From assembly GCA_023667145.1 (NCBI GenBank), contig JAMPAQ010000001.1, forward strand, positions 1,112,138 through 1,176,137: a stretch of 64,000 nt of DNA, in the 5' to 3' direction. The notes under the pieces are model-generated. The model worked only from the letters and a program-made list of their open reading frames with translations. It was not told the origin of the DNA and did not search any database. Source of the stretch: Pseudoflavonifractor sp. (GTDB taxonomy: Bacteria; Bacteroidota; Bacteroidia; Bacteroidales; Muribaculaceae). This document shows positions 8,643 to 17,872 of the stretch, piece after piece. The stretch's first letter is position 1; every line of letters starts with the position of its first letter. A program made the position numbers and the translations under genes.

Positions 8643-9218
8643 ATGCTTGAATATCTCTCGATAATCATAACGGCGATATTTGTAAACAATATCGTATTCT
8701 CACAGTTTCTTGGCATCTGTCCGTTCATCGGCGTGTCCCGCCGCATATCGTCAGCTGTCGGCATGGGTGCAGCAGTGACATTCGTGATGGCCCTCGCCAC
8801 GATGGCGACGTGGCTATTGCAGAGCTACGTCCTTGTCCCCACGGGATTGCAGTTCATGCAGACCATAGTGTTCATCCTCGTCATCGCCGCACTCGTCCAG
8901 ATGCTTGAGATTATAATCAAGAAAATAGCCCCGTCGCTCTATCAGGCTCTTGGAGTATTCCTACCGCTCATCACCACAAACTGCGCCGTGCTCGGCGTGG
9001 CCATTACCGTCACCACCAAGCAATTTGACCTCATGGCGTCGCTTGTCTACGCGGTAGCCACGGCCCTTGGGTTCACGCTCGCCCTCATCATATTTGCCGG
9101 CATCAGGGAACAGCTGACACTCGTCGATGTTCCCCGCCCCATGCGCGGAGTCCCCATCGCCCTGATATGCGCCGGGCTCCTCGCCATGGCCTTCATGGGC
9201 TTCTCCGGCATCTCATGA
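8643..9218 (+). CDS. rnfA: Rnf complex subunit RnfA
   Basis: This 191-residue integral membrane subunit is homologous to RnfE, with VNNIVFSQFLGICPFIG near the N-terminus and LITTNCAVLGVAI in the second half; these carry the cysteines that hold the membrane Fe-S centre in the family. It is the last gene of the seven-gene rseC-rnfBCDGEA set. The complex couples ferredoxin oxidation to NAD+ reduction and ion (probably Na+) export. The region after it holds a gene remnant, not another Rnf gene. Confidence 0.94.
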   Translation: MLEYLSIIITAIFVNNIVFSQFLGICPFIGVSRRISSAVGMGAAVTFVMALATMATWLLQSYVLVPTGLQFMQTIVFILVIAALVQMLEIIIKKIAPSLYQALGVFLPLITTNCAVLGVAITVTTKQFDLMASLVYAVATALGFTLALIIFAGIREQLTLVDVPRPMRGVPIALICAGLLAMAFMGFSGIS

Positions 9219-9228
9219 TTTTCCGTAA

Positions 9229-9456
9229 CACAAGTCGACCTTCCTGGCATCCTCAAACATACGCTCCGAAAGCAACGATATAACCGCAAATCCCCTTTTT
9301 ACGCGAATCGACATATATGACACCAACGGCATAAAAATCGCGACGACTGCCGATGAAAAAGCTGTGGCCGATTTACGTGCCGGGATATACATCCTACGCT
9401 ATATCAACGATGTGACCGGCCAAACGACAAAGACCATAAAGTTCGTCAACCGATAA
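9229..9456 (+). pseudogene. Remnant of a T9SS type A C-terminal sorting domain
   Basis: An open frame without any ATG runs from just past the rnfA stop to a TAA at 9454. Its last ~55 codons read like the C-terminal sorting domain of type IX secretion cargo: ...NPLFTRIDIYDTNG, then DLRAGIYILRY and a basic end TKTIKFVNR-stop. This matches the pattern I-x-V-Y-D-x-N-G ... L-x-x-G-I-Y-I-x-R ... T-x-K-I/F-x-V-x of the family. The body of the secreted protein and its start are gone, so this is the tail of a deleted gene. A different explanation would be a chance frame, but the motif spacing argues against that. Confidence 0.7.
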
Positions 9457-9534
9457 AACATGCTCCGACAGACAAAAAGCAAAATTTTTGCGGCAAAAAA
9501 TGATTTTTTGTTAGGATTTTGACGGAAATAGTTA

Positions 9535-9542
9535 TACCTTTG
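9535..9542 (+). promoter_or_regulatory. -7 element upstream of gdhA
   Basis: TACCTTTG fits TAnnTTTG and lies 178 nt before the gdhA ATG, implying a long 5' leader. TTTG sequences occur at 9507–9510 and 9518–9521 but neither has ideal -33 spacing. I found no riboswitch-like fold in the leader by eye. Confidence 0.5.
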
Positions 9543-9720
9543 CAGCCGTAAACGCCGTTTCGATGTCACATCACCTGCCGATACGCCGTAAGTGACGAGT
9601 CCGGGACACGGCTCGACGCTGATGTAAGGATGACCATGTAGGGAAAAGACAGGCATCATGGGCGCATGTATAAGGAACACGTAAACAAATTACCTATTAT
9701 AAATATCAAACAGGAGTTTT

Positions 9721-11058
9721 ATGAAAGCATCCGTAGTAATGGACGACCTGCGTCGCCGTTTCCCCAACGAACCCGAGTATCTCCAGGCTGTGGAGGAGGT
9801 AGTAACCTCAATCGAGGATACCTATAACGAGCATCCCGAGTTTGAGCGCTACAACCTCATCGAGCGTCTCTGCATACCCGACAGAATCTTCTCATTCCGC
9901 GTGTCGTGGGTCGATGACAAGGGCAATGTCCAGAACAATATGGGCTACCGCATACAGCACAACAATGCCATTGGCCCGTACAAGGGTGGTATCCGCTTCC
10001 ACTCATCTGTCAACCAGTCAATCCTCAAGTTCCTCGCGTTTGAGCAGACATTCAAGAACTCGCTGACCACCCTCGCGATGGGTGGTGCCAAAGGCGGTTC
10101 TGACTTCTCGCCCCGAGGCAAGAGCGACACCGAGGTGATGCGCTTCTGCCAGGCATTCATGCAGGAGCTTTGGCGTCACATCGGCCCCGATACCGACGTG
10201 CCCGCCGGCGATATAGGCGTAGGCGGTCGTGAGGTAGGCTACATGTACGGTATGTACAAGAAGATGGCCCTTGAGTTCACAGGCACATTCACCGGCAAGG
10301 GACTTGAGTTTGGCGGCTCACTCATCCGCCCCGAGGCTACCGGCTACGGCAACGTATACTTCCTCCTCAACATGCTCAACACCAAGGGCATCGACATCAA
10401 AGATAAGGTAGTGGCAATCTCCGGCTCAGGCAACGTGGCAACATACACCGCCGAGAAGCTGCTGCAACTCGGTGCCAAGGTAGTGTCAATGAGCGACTCA
10501 AACGGCACAATCTACGTTCCCGAGGGAATCACTCAAGAACAGCTCGACTACATCTTCAAGCTCAAGAACGTATATCGTGGCCGCATCCGCGAATTTGCCG
10601 AGGAATACGGTTGCCAGTACTTCGAGGGCGAGCGTCCTTGGACCCACGTCAAGTGTGACATCGCCATGCCGTCGGCAACACAGAACGAGATTGACGGTGA
10701 CGATGCACGCGCACTTCTCGCCAACGGATGTATCGCCGTGTCAGAGGGTGCCAACATGCCCTCTACCCCCGAGGCCATCAAGGAGTTCCTCGCCGCTCGT
10801 ATACTCTATGCCCCCGGCAAGGCAGCCAATGCCGGCGGTGTGTCTGTATCAGGTCTTGAGATGGCCCAGAACTCCCAGAAGCTCATGTGGAGCGCCAAGG
10901 AGGTTGACGACAAGCTCAAGGGCATCATGGCCGAGATACACCATCAGTGCGAACTCTTCGGCAAGGAGAAAGACGGCTACATCAACTACGTGAAGGGTGC
11001 CAACGTGGCCGGCTTCATGAAGGTGGCCCGCGCAATGATGGCACAAGGCGTACTCTAA
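9721..11058 (+). CDS. gdhA: NADP-specific glutamate dehydrogenase
   Basis: This 445-residue enzyme makes glutamate from 2-oxoglutarate and ammonia. The sequence has the substrate-binding stretch PYKGGIRFH, the GGAKGG loop (Lys at the catalytic site), PAGDIGVGGREVGYMYG, and the Rossmann GSGNVA near residue 241. Length and motifs fit the hexameric NADP-dependent class I bacterial enzyme, the main ammonium-assimilating route in gut Bacteroidales. It is monocistronic: a long leader lies in front and a 13-bp stem (11096–11130) behind. Confidence 0.96.
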   Translation: MKASVVMDDLRRRFPNEPEYLQAVEEVVTSIEDTYNEHPEFERYNLIERLCIPDRIFSFRVSWVDDKGNVQNNMGYRIQHNNAIGPYKGGIRFHSSVNQSILKFLAFEQTFKNSLTTLAMGGAKGGSDFSPRGKSDTEVMRFCQAFMQELWRHIGPDTDVPAGDIGVGGREVGYMYGMYKKMALEFTGTFTGKGLEFGGSLIRPEATGYGNVYFLLNMLNTKGIDIKDKVVAISGSGNVATYTAEKLLQLGAKVVSMSDSNGTIYVPEGITQEQLDYIFKLKNVYRGRIREFAEEYGCQYFEGERPWTHVKCDIAMPSATQNEIDGDDARALLANGCIAVSEGANMPSTPEAIKEFLAARILYAPGKAANAGGVSVSGLEMAQNSQKLMWSAKEVDDKLKGIMAEIHHQCELFGKEKDGYINYVKGANVAGFMKVARAMMAQGVL

Positions 11059-11095
11059 TCAGGCAAACTTAGCCAACACATTTTGATAAATGACC

Positions 11096-11130
11096 GTAAC
11101 GGCTGTCCCCTTGACGAGGACAGCCGTTAC
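11096..11130. terminator. Bidirectional terminator between gdhA and the AraC gene
   Basis: GTAACGGCTGTCC (11096–11108) and GGACAGCCGTTAC (11118–11130) are perfect 13-bp inverted arms around a 9-nt loop, placed between two convergent genes. A T-rich TATTTGTTGT follows on the plus strand. Confidence 0.8.
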
Positions 11131-11187
11131 TATTTGTTGTCTCACCAAACGCCGGTGCCAAACGTCTGGGTCACCTGACGCGCCACA

Positions 11188-12087
11188 CTATCTTGCCATA
11201 TACGCCCGGGGCGAGCAACCCACCGTCACCTTGAAATAGGTGCCAAAGAACGACTGGTTAGAGAAATTGAGCTTGTCGCTGACCTGCTGGATAGTATATT
11301 GCCCGCTATCAAGCATCGATTTGGCTTGAAGTATGACATAATCACGTATCCAGTCCTTGGCAAACCGGCCCGACACATTCCTCACTATTCTCGACAGGTA
11401 TTTGGGAGTCATGCACAGTTTGTCGGCAAAGTACGCCACATCGTGGTGCAGCCCACCGCTCGCTACCAATTCCTCCATAAACGCGTCATAAATCTGCCGT
11501 CCACGGTCTTTGACCTCATCTCCGATTGCGGCCATGGTCTGCTGCATCAGGCTGCTCACGTCAAGGTAGCAGACCTGTAGCAACGCGTAGACAACCTCCT
11601 TCTTGAATCGGTATTCGCGGCTGTTGATGCGTCGCCGCATGGCCGAATATACCGACATGAAGTCATCGACCTGCCCATCGGTGAGTCTAAGTACAGGTTG
11701 CCGGTAGAGGTAACGGCGCGGTATCAGGGCTATACGGCTGCTTGGTTCCTTGATATACTGCGGATTATTATAGGCCACCAACGTTATGCGGCAATCAGGA
11801 GAGGCATCTATCCGCTCACATACCACCCCGGGTACCACGATAAGCATCTCATTTTGACCGATGGTATACTCCTTGAGGTCAAGCCTTATCCTCAGAATAC
11901 CATTACGACACAATAGCACAGCCGCAAACTCCGTCTTGACAACCAATGAATATGAATCCCTGTCATATCCGTACCATCGACGGTCACCGGCATCCAATTC
12001 GGTCAGCAGTACATCATAATCCAGCATAACAGTCCTGTCATTATGCACCAGGACATCAGTATACAATTTCCTTATCGAGAAATCCAT
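11188..12087 (-). CDS. AraC-family transcriptional regulator
   Basis: This 299-residue protein has an N-terminal cupin-like sensing domain (about 1–170) and a C-terminal double helix-turn-helix (about 195–299) with the family endings DKLNFSNQSFFGTYFKVTVGCSPRAYM. It is divergent from the RND efflux operon at 12266, with 178 bp between the two starts, so it is the likely local regulator of that operon (inference from layout). Three CAATAT elements in the intergenic region are candidate binding sites. Confidence 0.88.
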   Translation of the reverse strand: MDFSIRKLYTDVLVHNDRTVMLDYDVLLTELDAGDRRWYGYDRDSYSLVVKTEFAAVLLCRNGILRIRLDLKEYTIGQNEMLIVVPGVVCERIDASPDCRITLVAYNNPQYIKEPSSRIALIPRRYLYRQPVLRLTDGQVDDFMSVYSAMRRRINSREYRFKKEVVYALLQVCYLDVSSLMQQTMAAIGDEVKDRGRQIYDAFMEELVASGGLHHDVAYFADKLCMTPKYLSRIVRNVSGRFAKDWIRDYVILQAKSMLDSGQYTIQQVSDKLNFSNQSFFGTYFKVTVGCSPRAYMAR

Positions 12088-12158
12088 ATTTCTTCACCTA
12101 TATTGCATCCGCAGCCACAAAAATACCGCTTTATACATAAATCACATACAATTACTCG

Positions 12159-12193
12159 CAATATCCCACAATATTCATCCTATTGAACAATAT
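12159..12193. promoter_or_regulatory. Candidate AraC-type operator: CAATAT repeats
   Basis: CAATAT occurs three times, at 12159, 12169 and 12188, spaced 10 and 19 bp. The last copy also forms the palindrome TATTG-AA-CAATA (12181–12192). The cluster lies between the divergent AraC and RND genes. Direct repeats on one face of the helix suit AraC-family binding; the function is inferred. Confidence 0.4.
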
Positions 12194-12265
12194 CGTGTCT
12201 ACACAAAGATATTCTAACATCGCCATATCGACTAATTTTACAACCCAAAACCAAGTAATCACGAC

Positions 12266-13327
12266 ATGAGAGCAAAACTATTGTTAGCGGTCGGAGCGAC
12301 CGCCATTCTATGCGCGTGTACCTCCAGCGATGGGGGAAACCGCCACCAACGCACCGTCAGAACCGTGCGACCGCTTGTCGAGAGTGGTATTACCGACCGG
12401 CACCTGTCGGGCACAGTCACCGAATCTCGGGAGATAAGTCTCGGATTCAAGACAGCCGGCCAGATAAACGGAATCTATGTCAAGGAGGGGGATTATGTAA
12501 GGAAAGGCACACTACTTGCCTCACTCGACGATGTCGATTATGCCGTAAGCGCGGAGGGACTGAGAGCGCAGGCCATGCAGTTGAAGTCGGAGTTTGAGCG
12601 TTCACGCAAGCTGTATGAGCAGAAAAGCATGTCACTCAACGATTACGAGAAAATCAAGGCCGCCTACGCCCAGGTCGAGTCGCAGCTCAAGAGCCTCGAC
12701 AACAAGTTGGCATACACAAGACTCTATGCCCCCGTCAACGGACATATCAGGTCGGTCAATTTCTCAAGGTCAGAGATGGTCGATGCTGGAACTCCCGTAT
12801 TCAATCTCCTCGACGACTCTGCAATTGAGATTGTCGTCGATATTCCCGCGACCCTTTACAAGTCAATCGACAGGATAGCGGGCATAACCGTCATCCATGA
12901 CGACAGTCCGACCGCCATACCGTTGCAGATACTAAGCGTCGTGCCCAAAGCCGACAGCAACCAACTTTTCAGGATGAAACTCATCCCTGCCGGCCGACAC
13001 GACCGCACGCTGACACCGGGAACCAACGTAGACGTGGCAATCAGGATGGGCGCGACGACCGACAACGATGAGACAGTGATGATACCCGCCCACTCAATCA
13101 TGCGCAGCAACGACACCACCTTTGTATGGGTTGTCGGGCAGGACTCCACACTGCGTAGGCGTGATATTGTCATCTCCGACATGAATCAGGATGGAAAAGT
13201 AGCTGTCCGACGCGGCCTCGACGGCACGGAGGATGTCGTCATCTCGGGCGTAAGTATGCTGAGAGAGGGTGACAAGGTCAAGATATTGGAAAATCCATCC
13301 AAATCAAACGTAGGAGGGCTTCTTTGA
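12266..13327 (+). CDS. RND efflux periplasmic adaptor (membrane fusion protein), lipoprotein
   Basis: This 353-residue protein has a lipoprotein signal (MRAKLLLAVGATAILCAC, lipidated Cys18) followed by the adaptor order: a barrel-sandwich half (VKEGDYVRKGTLLASLDD), an alpha-helical hairpin (about 95–150), the second half (LYAPVNGHIRSVNFSRSEMV), a beta-barrel and a membrane-proximal domain. It links the inner-membrane pump and the outer-membrane channel encoded next. One base separates its stop from the pump gene, so the three genes form an operon. Confidence 0.93.
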   Translation: MRAKLLLAVGATAILCACTSSDGGNRHQRTVRTVRPLVESGITDRHLSGTVTESREISLGFKTAGQINGIYVKEGDYVRKGTLLASLDDVDYAVSAEGLRAQAMQLKSEFERSRKLYEQKSMSLNDYEKIKAAYAQVESQLKSLDNKLAYTRLYAPVNGHIRSVNFSRSEMVDAGTPVFNLLDDSAIEIVVDIPATLYKSIDRIAGITVIHDDSPTAIPLQILSVVPKADSNQLFRMKLIPAGRHDRTLTPGTNVDVAIRMGATTDNDETVMIPAHSIMRSNDTTFVWVVGQDSTLRRRDIVISDMNQDGKVAVRRGLDGTEDVVISGVSMLREGDKVKILENPSKSNVGGLL

Positions 13328-13328
13328 T

Positions 13329-16300
13329 ATGACGGTTACACGATTTTTCATGAAACGGCCGGTAATATTCTGGTCGTTTATGGTCGGAATCATAGCAGCC
13401 GGCATCATGGCTTTTATAATGATGCCCAAACTCGAGGATCCCCCGATAGCCATGAAGCAAGCCATGGTGGCCATACCCTATCCCGGAGCCTCGGCCCATG
13501 AGGTGGAGTTGAATGTGGCAAGGCTTGTGGAAGACGAGCTGCGGGCGCTCCCCGATGTCAAGAAGATAAAGACCGAGTGTAGCGATGGCATGGCAATGTT
13601 TACGGTCGAGTTCAAGATGACGGTGTTGTCCAAGGACCTTGAACAGCACTTTGACCTGCTGAGGCGCAAGGTCAATGACGTTGCAGCAAGACTTCCGCAA
13701 GGTTGCTACACCCCCGTGGTGATTGACGACATGATGGACGTCTACGGCATCTTCTATGCTCTGACCGGCGATGGATACTCATACGCCGAGCTTGACCGAT
13801 ATGCCAAGATGATAAGGCGTGAGTTGCTCGATGTCAGCGGTGTAAAGCGCATCAACATCGTCGGTGGGAGTGATGAGGAGATTGAGATTGTCCTCTCAAA
13901 AGAGAATCTCTCGCGCAACGGTCTCATACCCGCGCAGCTCATGATGACCCTACAATCAGTCGGAAAGCCCGCCGACAGCGGGAAATATGATGATGGCACC
14001 GACCTGATAAGGATGCAGGTAGACTCGCCGGTCAACGATGAGGAAGCCCTCAGGGAGATGGTTGTCGCCACGATTGACGGCAAGCATATACGTCTCGGCG
14101 ACGTGGCACAGATATCAAGGAGATATGCCGAACCGCAGAGAAACGGATTTTTTGTCAATGGCCAGCCGGCCCTGGCCATCTGCATAGCGATGGAACAGGA
14201 TGCCGTTGTACCCGATGTGGGCAAGGCCGTGTCACGTAAGCTCGACTCCGTCATGGGGCAGCTTCCCGCCGGACTTGAGGTCGATAAGATATTCTACCAG
14301 CCCGACAAGGTGGACTCCGCGATATCGTCATTCATGATAAACCTGCTTGAGTCGGTAGTCATCGTCATTTTGGTGCTGATATTCACCATGGGACTGCGCA
14401 GCGGTCTCATCATCGGGTTCGGACTCGTGCTCACCGTGGCGCTGTCGTTTCCCATATTGCTCGTCTGCGGCACGACCCTCCAACGCATATCTCTCGGGGC
14501 ATTCATCGTCGCCATGGGTATGCTTGTCGACAACGCCGTGGTGATCATGGATGGTATCCTGATTGACCGCAAACGGGGACTCGGGCCAAAGACATACCTG
14601 TACCGCATCGGCAAAAACACCATGCTGCCACTTCTCGGGGCCACGGTCATTGCAGCTTCGACATTTATATGCGTATATCTCTCGCCCGACTCGGCTGGGG
14701 AGTATGCCCATGACCTTTTCCTCGTGCTGTGTGTCAGTCTGCTTGTCAGTTGGATACTGGCGCTGGTTCAGGTACCCGTATGCGCTAAGGCATGGTTGCC
14801 GGCGAGAGAAAAGGTATGTTCCACAGAACAGACGTTCAATGACAAGACCCACAGAATAATACGCGCCATCGTGACATTTGTCATCGGGCATAAGCTATTG
14901 GCATCGTCAATCGCGATACTGGCCTTGGCTCTGAGTGTGTTTGGCATGACCAAGGTAAAGAACCTGTTTTTCCCGGATTTTGACTACAACCAGTTTGTCG
15001 TTGAGTGTTTTTTCCCCGCGCAGACCTCGCCTGACCGTGTGAGAGACGAGCTGCTCGACATGAGCCGGCAACTTGAGCAGACACCCGGGATAGAGCGCGT
15101 GGCGGTCAGCATGGGGAGTGCTCCGGCCCTGTACTGCCTCGTGCGTCCCATGACTTCGGGTGGCGATTGCTATGGGGAACTGATTGTTGACTGCAAGGAC
15201 TACAACGAGGTGGTGAGACTGCTGCCTGAGGTGCGTCGGTCGTTGCGCGAGAACTATCCCGATGCATACATCCGCACACGCAAATATAACTTTTCCATAT
15301 CCACCTCCCATACAGTTGAAGTAGAGTTTGCCGGTCCCGACCCTGCTGTATTGAGACAGTTGTCGGCTGAGGCTGAGAAAATAATGCGCGACTGCAAGTA
15401 TGTTGACCCATATTCGGTGCAGAACAATTGGAAATCGCCAGGAAACACACTGGTAGCCGAGTATGTACGGCAAGACGGGGTGAGGTCGGGGATAGCGCGT
15501 ACCGATGTGGCCAACGCGCTACTCGCGGCCACCACAGGGCTTACCGTAGGCGTTGTCAGCGACCAGGACCGCCTGCTCCCCATAAATCTGAAGATACGAA
15601 ACAGTGACGGCAGCAGAATAACTGATCCGAATGACATACCCGTCTGGAGCATGATGAATGTCAGCATAGACAATGACGATGTCAACGGGATGCTGACAGG
15701 AGGGAAAACCATGTCGGAGATACAGGACAGGATGTTTCGGACTGTACCGCTGAGCAGCGTTACCGACGGCATACGGCTCGACGGTGAGGAACTCAAGGTC
15801 ATGAGACTCAACGGCAAGCGTGTCATCGAGGCGGAATGTGACCCCAACCCCGACATGGCCGACGCAACCCCGGCAAAGGTCACGGCAGAGATACAGCGAG
15901 CTATCGAGGCCATAAAGCTGCCACCGGGATATACCATGAGATGGGTCGGAGAGGGTGAACTCTCGGGTGAGGCGATTGGCAACCTCATGAGATACATACC
16001 GCTCACCGTCTTCCTCATACTGGGCATATTGCTGCTGCTGTTCAACAGTTGGAAGAAAGTGACGCTGGTGCTCATCTGCTTCCCCTTCGTCCTCGTAGGG
16101 ATTGTCCCGTTGCTTCTCATAAGCCGCCAGCCGCTCACGTTCATGGCGATAATAGGACTCATGGGACTGTTGGGCATGATGATCAAGAATGCTATCGTGC
16201 TTGTCGATGAGATCAACCGTCTCAGGGTATCGGGAGGTATGGATGCCTACCATGCCGTGATGGAGGCCACAGTGTCACGCACACGTCCCGTCCTGATGGC

Positions 16301-16475
16301 ATCCCTGACGACAATTGTCGGGATGATACCCCTCGTCCCCGACCCGATGTACAGTTCAATGGCTCTTGTCATAATGGGTGGTCTCTCGATGGGTACGGTA
16401 GTCACCCTCATATTGCTTCCCCTATTCTATGCTGCCATGTTCAAAATCAAGAAACCATCAGCCATAAACCGATAA
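13329..16475 (+). CDS. RND efflux transporter permease (AcrB-type)
   Basis: This 1048-residue inner-membrane pump begins with the RND signature (TVTRFFMKRPVIFWSFM), has two large periplasmic loops and two sets of membrane helices, and shows the TM4-region motif GMLVDNAVVIMDGI and the second-half equivalent GLMGLLGMMIKNAIVLVDE. It is a proton-driven exporter; its substrate cannot be told from sequence. The length fits AcrB/MexB-class pumps. It lies between its adaptor and TolC-like channel genes under a divergent AraC regulator. Confidence 0.93.
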   Translation: MTVTRFFMKRPVIFWSFMVGIIAAGIMAFIMMPKLEDPPIAMKQAMVAIPYPGASAHEVELNVARLVEDELRALPDVKKIKTECSDGMAMFTVEFKMTVLSKDLEQHFDLLRRKVNDVAARLPQGCYTPVVIDDMMDVYGIFYALTGDGYSYAELDRYAKMIRRELLDVSGVKRINIVGGSDEEIEIVLSKENLSRNGLIPAQLMMTLQSVGKPADSGKYDDGTDLIRMQVDSPVNDEEALREMVVATIDGKHIRLGDVAQISRRYAEPQRNGFFVNGQPALAICIAMEQDAVVPDVGKAVSRKLDSVMGQLPAGLEVDKIFYQPDKVDSAISSFMINLLESVVIVILVLIFTMGLRSGLIIGFGLVLTVALSFPILLVCGTTLQRISLGAFIVAMGMLVDNAVVIMDGILIDRKRGLGPKTYLYRIGKNTMLPLLGATVIAASTFICVYLSPDSAGEYAHDLFLVLCVSLLVSWILALVQVPVCAKAWLPAREKVCSTEQTFNDKTHRIIRAIVTFVIGHKLLASSIAILALALSVFGMTKVKNLFFPDFDYNQFVVECFFPAQTSPDRVRDELLDMSRQLEQTPGIERVAVSMGSAPALYCLVRPMTSGGDCYGELIVDCKDYNEVVRLLPEVRRSLRENYPDAYIRTRKYNFSISTSHTVEVEFAGPDPAVLRQLSAEAEKIMRDCKYVDPYSVQNNWKSPGNTLVAEYVRQDGVRSGIARTDVANALLAATTGLTVGVVSDQDRLLPINLKIRNSDGSRITDPNDIPVWSMMNVSIDNDDVNGMLTGGKTMSEIQDRMFRTVPLSSVTDGIRLDGEELKVMRLNGKRVIEAECDPNPDMADATPAKVTAEIQRAIEAIKLPPGYTMRWVGEGELSGEAIGNLMRYIPLTVFLILGILLLLFNSWKKVTLVLICFPFVLVGIVPLLLISRQPLTFMAIIGLMGLLGMMIKNAIVLVDEINRLRVSGGMDAYHAVMEATVSRTRPVLMASLTTIVGMIPLVPDPMYSSMALVIMGGLSMGTVVTLILLPLFYAAMFKIKKPSAINR

Positions 16476-16485
16476 CAATCCAATC

Positions 16486-17796
16486 ATGAGACTCAGATAT
16501 ATATTCATTCTGGCAATCTGCGCGACAGCGTGGCTGCACACACCGGCACGTGATATCGAGCTGTCACTCGGCGAATGTCGCCGCATGGCACTTGCCAACA
16601 GTGAGGACGTGCGCATGGCCGGTAACGCGTCCCGCCAGGCCGAGCTTGACCTCAAGATAGCCAATACGGCGCTACTGCCCAAACTTGACGCGACAGCGAC
16701 AGGACTTTACATGTTTCCCGACATAGACATGTCCATAGCCGACCTCCAGCTGCGGGGGACATATATGGCCGGCATAAGCCTCACACAGCCGATATACACG
16801 GGAGGAAAAATCACCGCCGGCCGCAACCTCGCCAAGATAGGCAAGGATGTGGCGCGACTCAACTTACTGAAGGCCAGGATGGATGTCATCGCCGAAGCCG
16901 ACAACGCTTATTGGACGCTGATGGCGGTAAACAACAAGGTCACCCTCCTTGAGAGCTATTGCGCCATGATGGATACCATATATCGCCAGACACACACCGC
17001 CGTTGAGGCCGGGATGGCTATCGAGAACGACCTGTTGAGGATAGACACGCGCCGCAGCGACCTGCTGTACCAACTTCAGAAAGCACGCAACGGTGCTGAG
17101 CTATGCCGCCTCTCATTGTGTCGGGTGATCGGTGAGAACTTTGATGTAGTTCCCGTCTTGGTTGACACTATAACGGATAATGACGAGCCGGTATCACTCG
17201 ACACCGACATATCGTCCAGGCCGGAGGTCGGACTCTTCGCTGCGGGTATACGGGCTAAGGAGCAGGAGGTCAAGATGACACGCGCCGACTTCCTTCCAAC
17301 AGTGGGACTGAGCCTCGGGTACACCTACTACGGCAACATGAAAGTCAAGGGTTCCATGCCGGGAAGCGACGGCTCATACATGCCATTCTCCAATTCGCTC
17401 AGCGACGGATATGGCATGGGGATACTGTCGGTATCAATACCACTTTTCCATTGGGGCGAGGGACTGAAAAAGGTCAAGAGGGCTAAAATCGAGCTGGAGA
17501 ACTCACGGCTCGATATGGCTAAAAACACCCGTCTTCTCAGCATTCAGGCAATACAGGCCGCTCGCAATTACGAGGACGGATACCGCATGATAGCGACAGC
17601 AAGGACCGCACTGGTGCGTGCCGAAGAAAACCTGCGCGTGATGCGAAACCGCTACGAGGCCGCACTTGCCCCGCTTACCGACCTGCTCGACGCACAGACA
17701 CAGTGGCAACAAGCCTCAAGCGACCTGATCGAGGCCCGGGCACAATGCCGGATATATGAGAGCGAGTATCTCAGAAGCATCGGCAAGCTCGAATGA
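16486..17796 (+). CDS. TolC-family outer-membrane efflux channel
   Basis: This 436-residue protein has a cleavable signal peptide (about 1–22), then two repeats of the outer-membrane efflux protein fold: long amphipathic helices, ISLTQPIYTGGK at the first strand pair, VSIPLFHWGEGLKK at the second, and a C-terminal helix ending YLRSIGKLE. It completes the tripartite pump. The stop is followed by 76 nt before rfbB, with no clear terminator. Confidence 0.92.
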   Translation: MRLRYIFILAICATAWLHTPARDIELSLGECRRMALANSEDVRMAGNASRQAELDLKIANTALLPKLDATATGLYMFPDIDMSIADLQLRGTYMAGISLTQPIYTGGKITAGRNLAKIGKDVARLNLLKARMDVIAEADNAYWTLMAVNNKVTLLESYCAMMDTIYRQTHTAVEAGMAIENDLLRIDTRRSDLLYQLQKARNGAELCRLSLCRVIGENFDVVPVLVDTITDNDEPVSLDTDISSRPEVGLFAAGIRAKEQEVKMTRADFLPTVGLSLGYTYYGNMKVKGSMPGSDGSYMPFSNSLSDGYGMGILSVSIPLFHWGEGLKKVKRAKIELENSRLDMAKNTRLLSIQAIQAARNYEDGYRMIATARTALVRAEENLRVMRNRYEAALAPLTDLLDAQTQWQQASSDLIEARAQCRIYESEYLRSIGKLE

Positions 17797-17872
17797 CCTG
17801 CCACGTATGCAGGATTATTGCATCTTTGGCTGAAAAGTTGTAACTTGCGGCCAAATTACACAAAACCGCAAT

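Noticed and set aside
9535..9720. Riboswitch in the gdhA leader
   Set aside because: The leader is long, but no known riboswitch core or strong terminator was found by eye.
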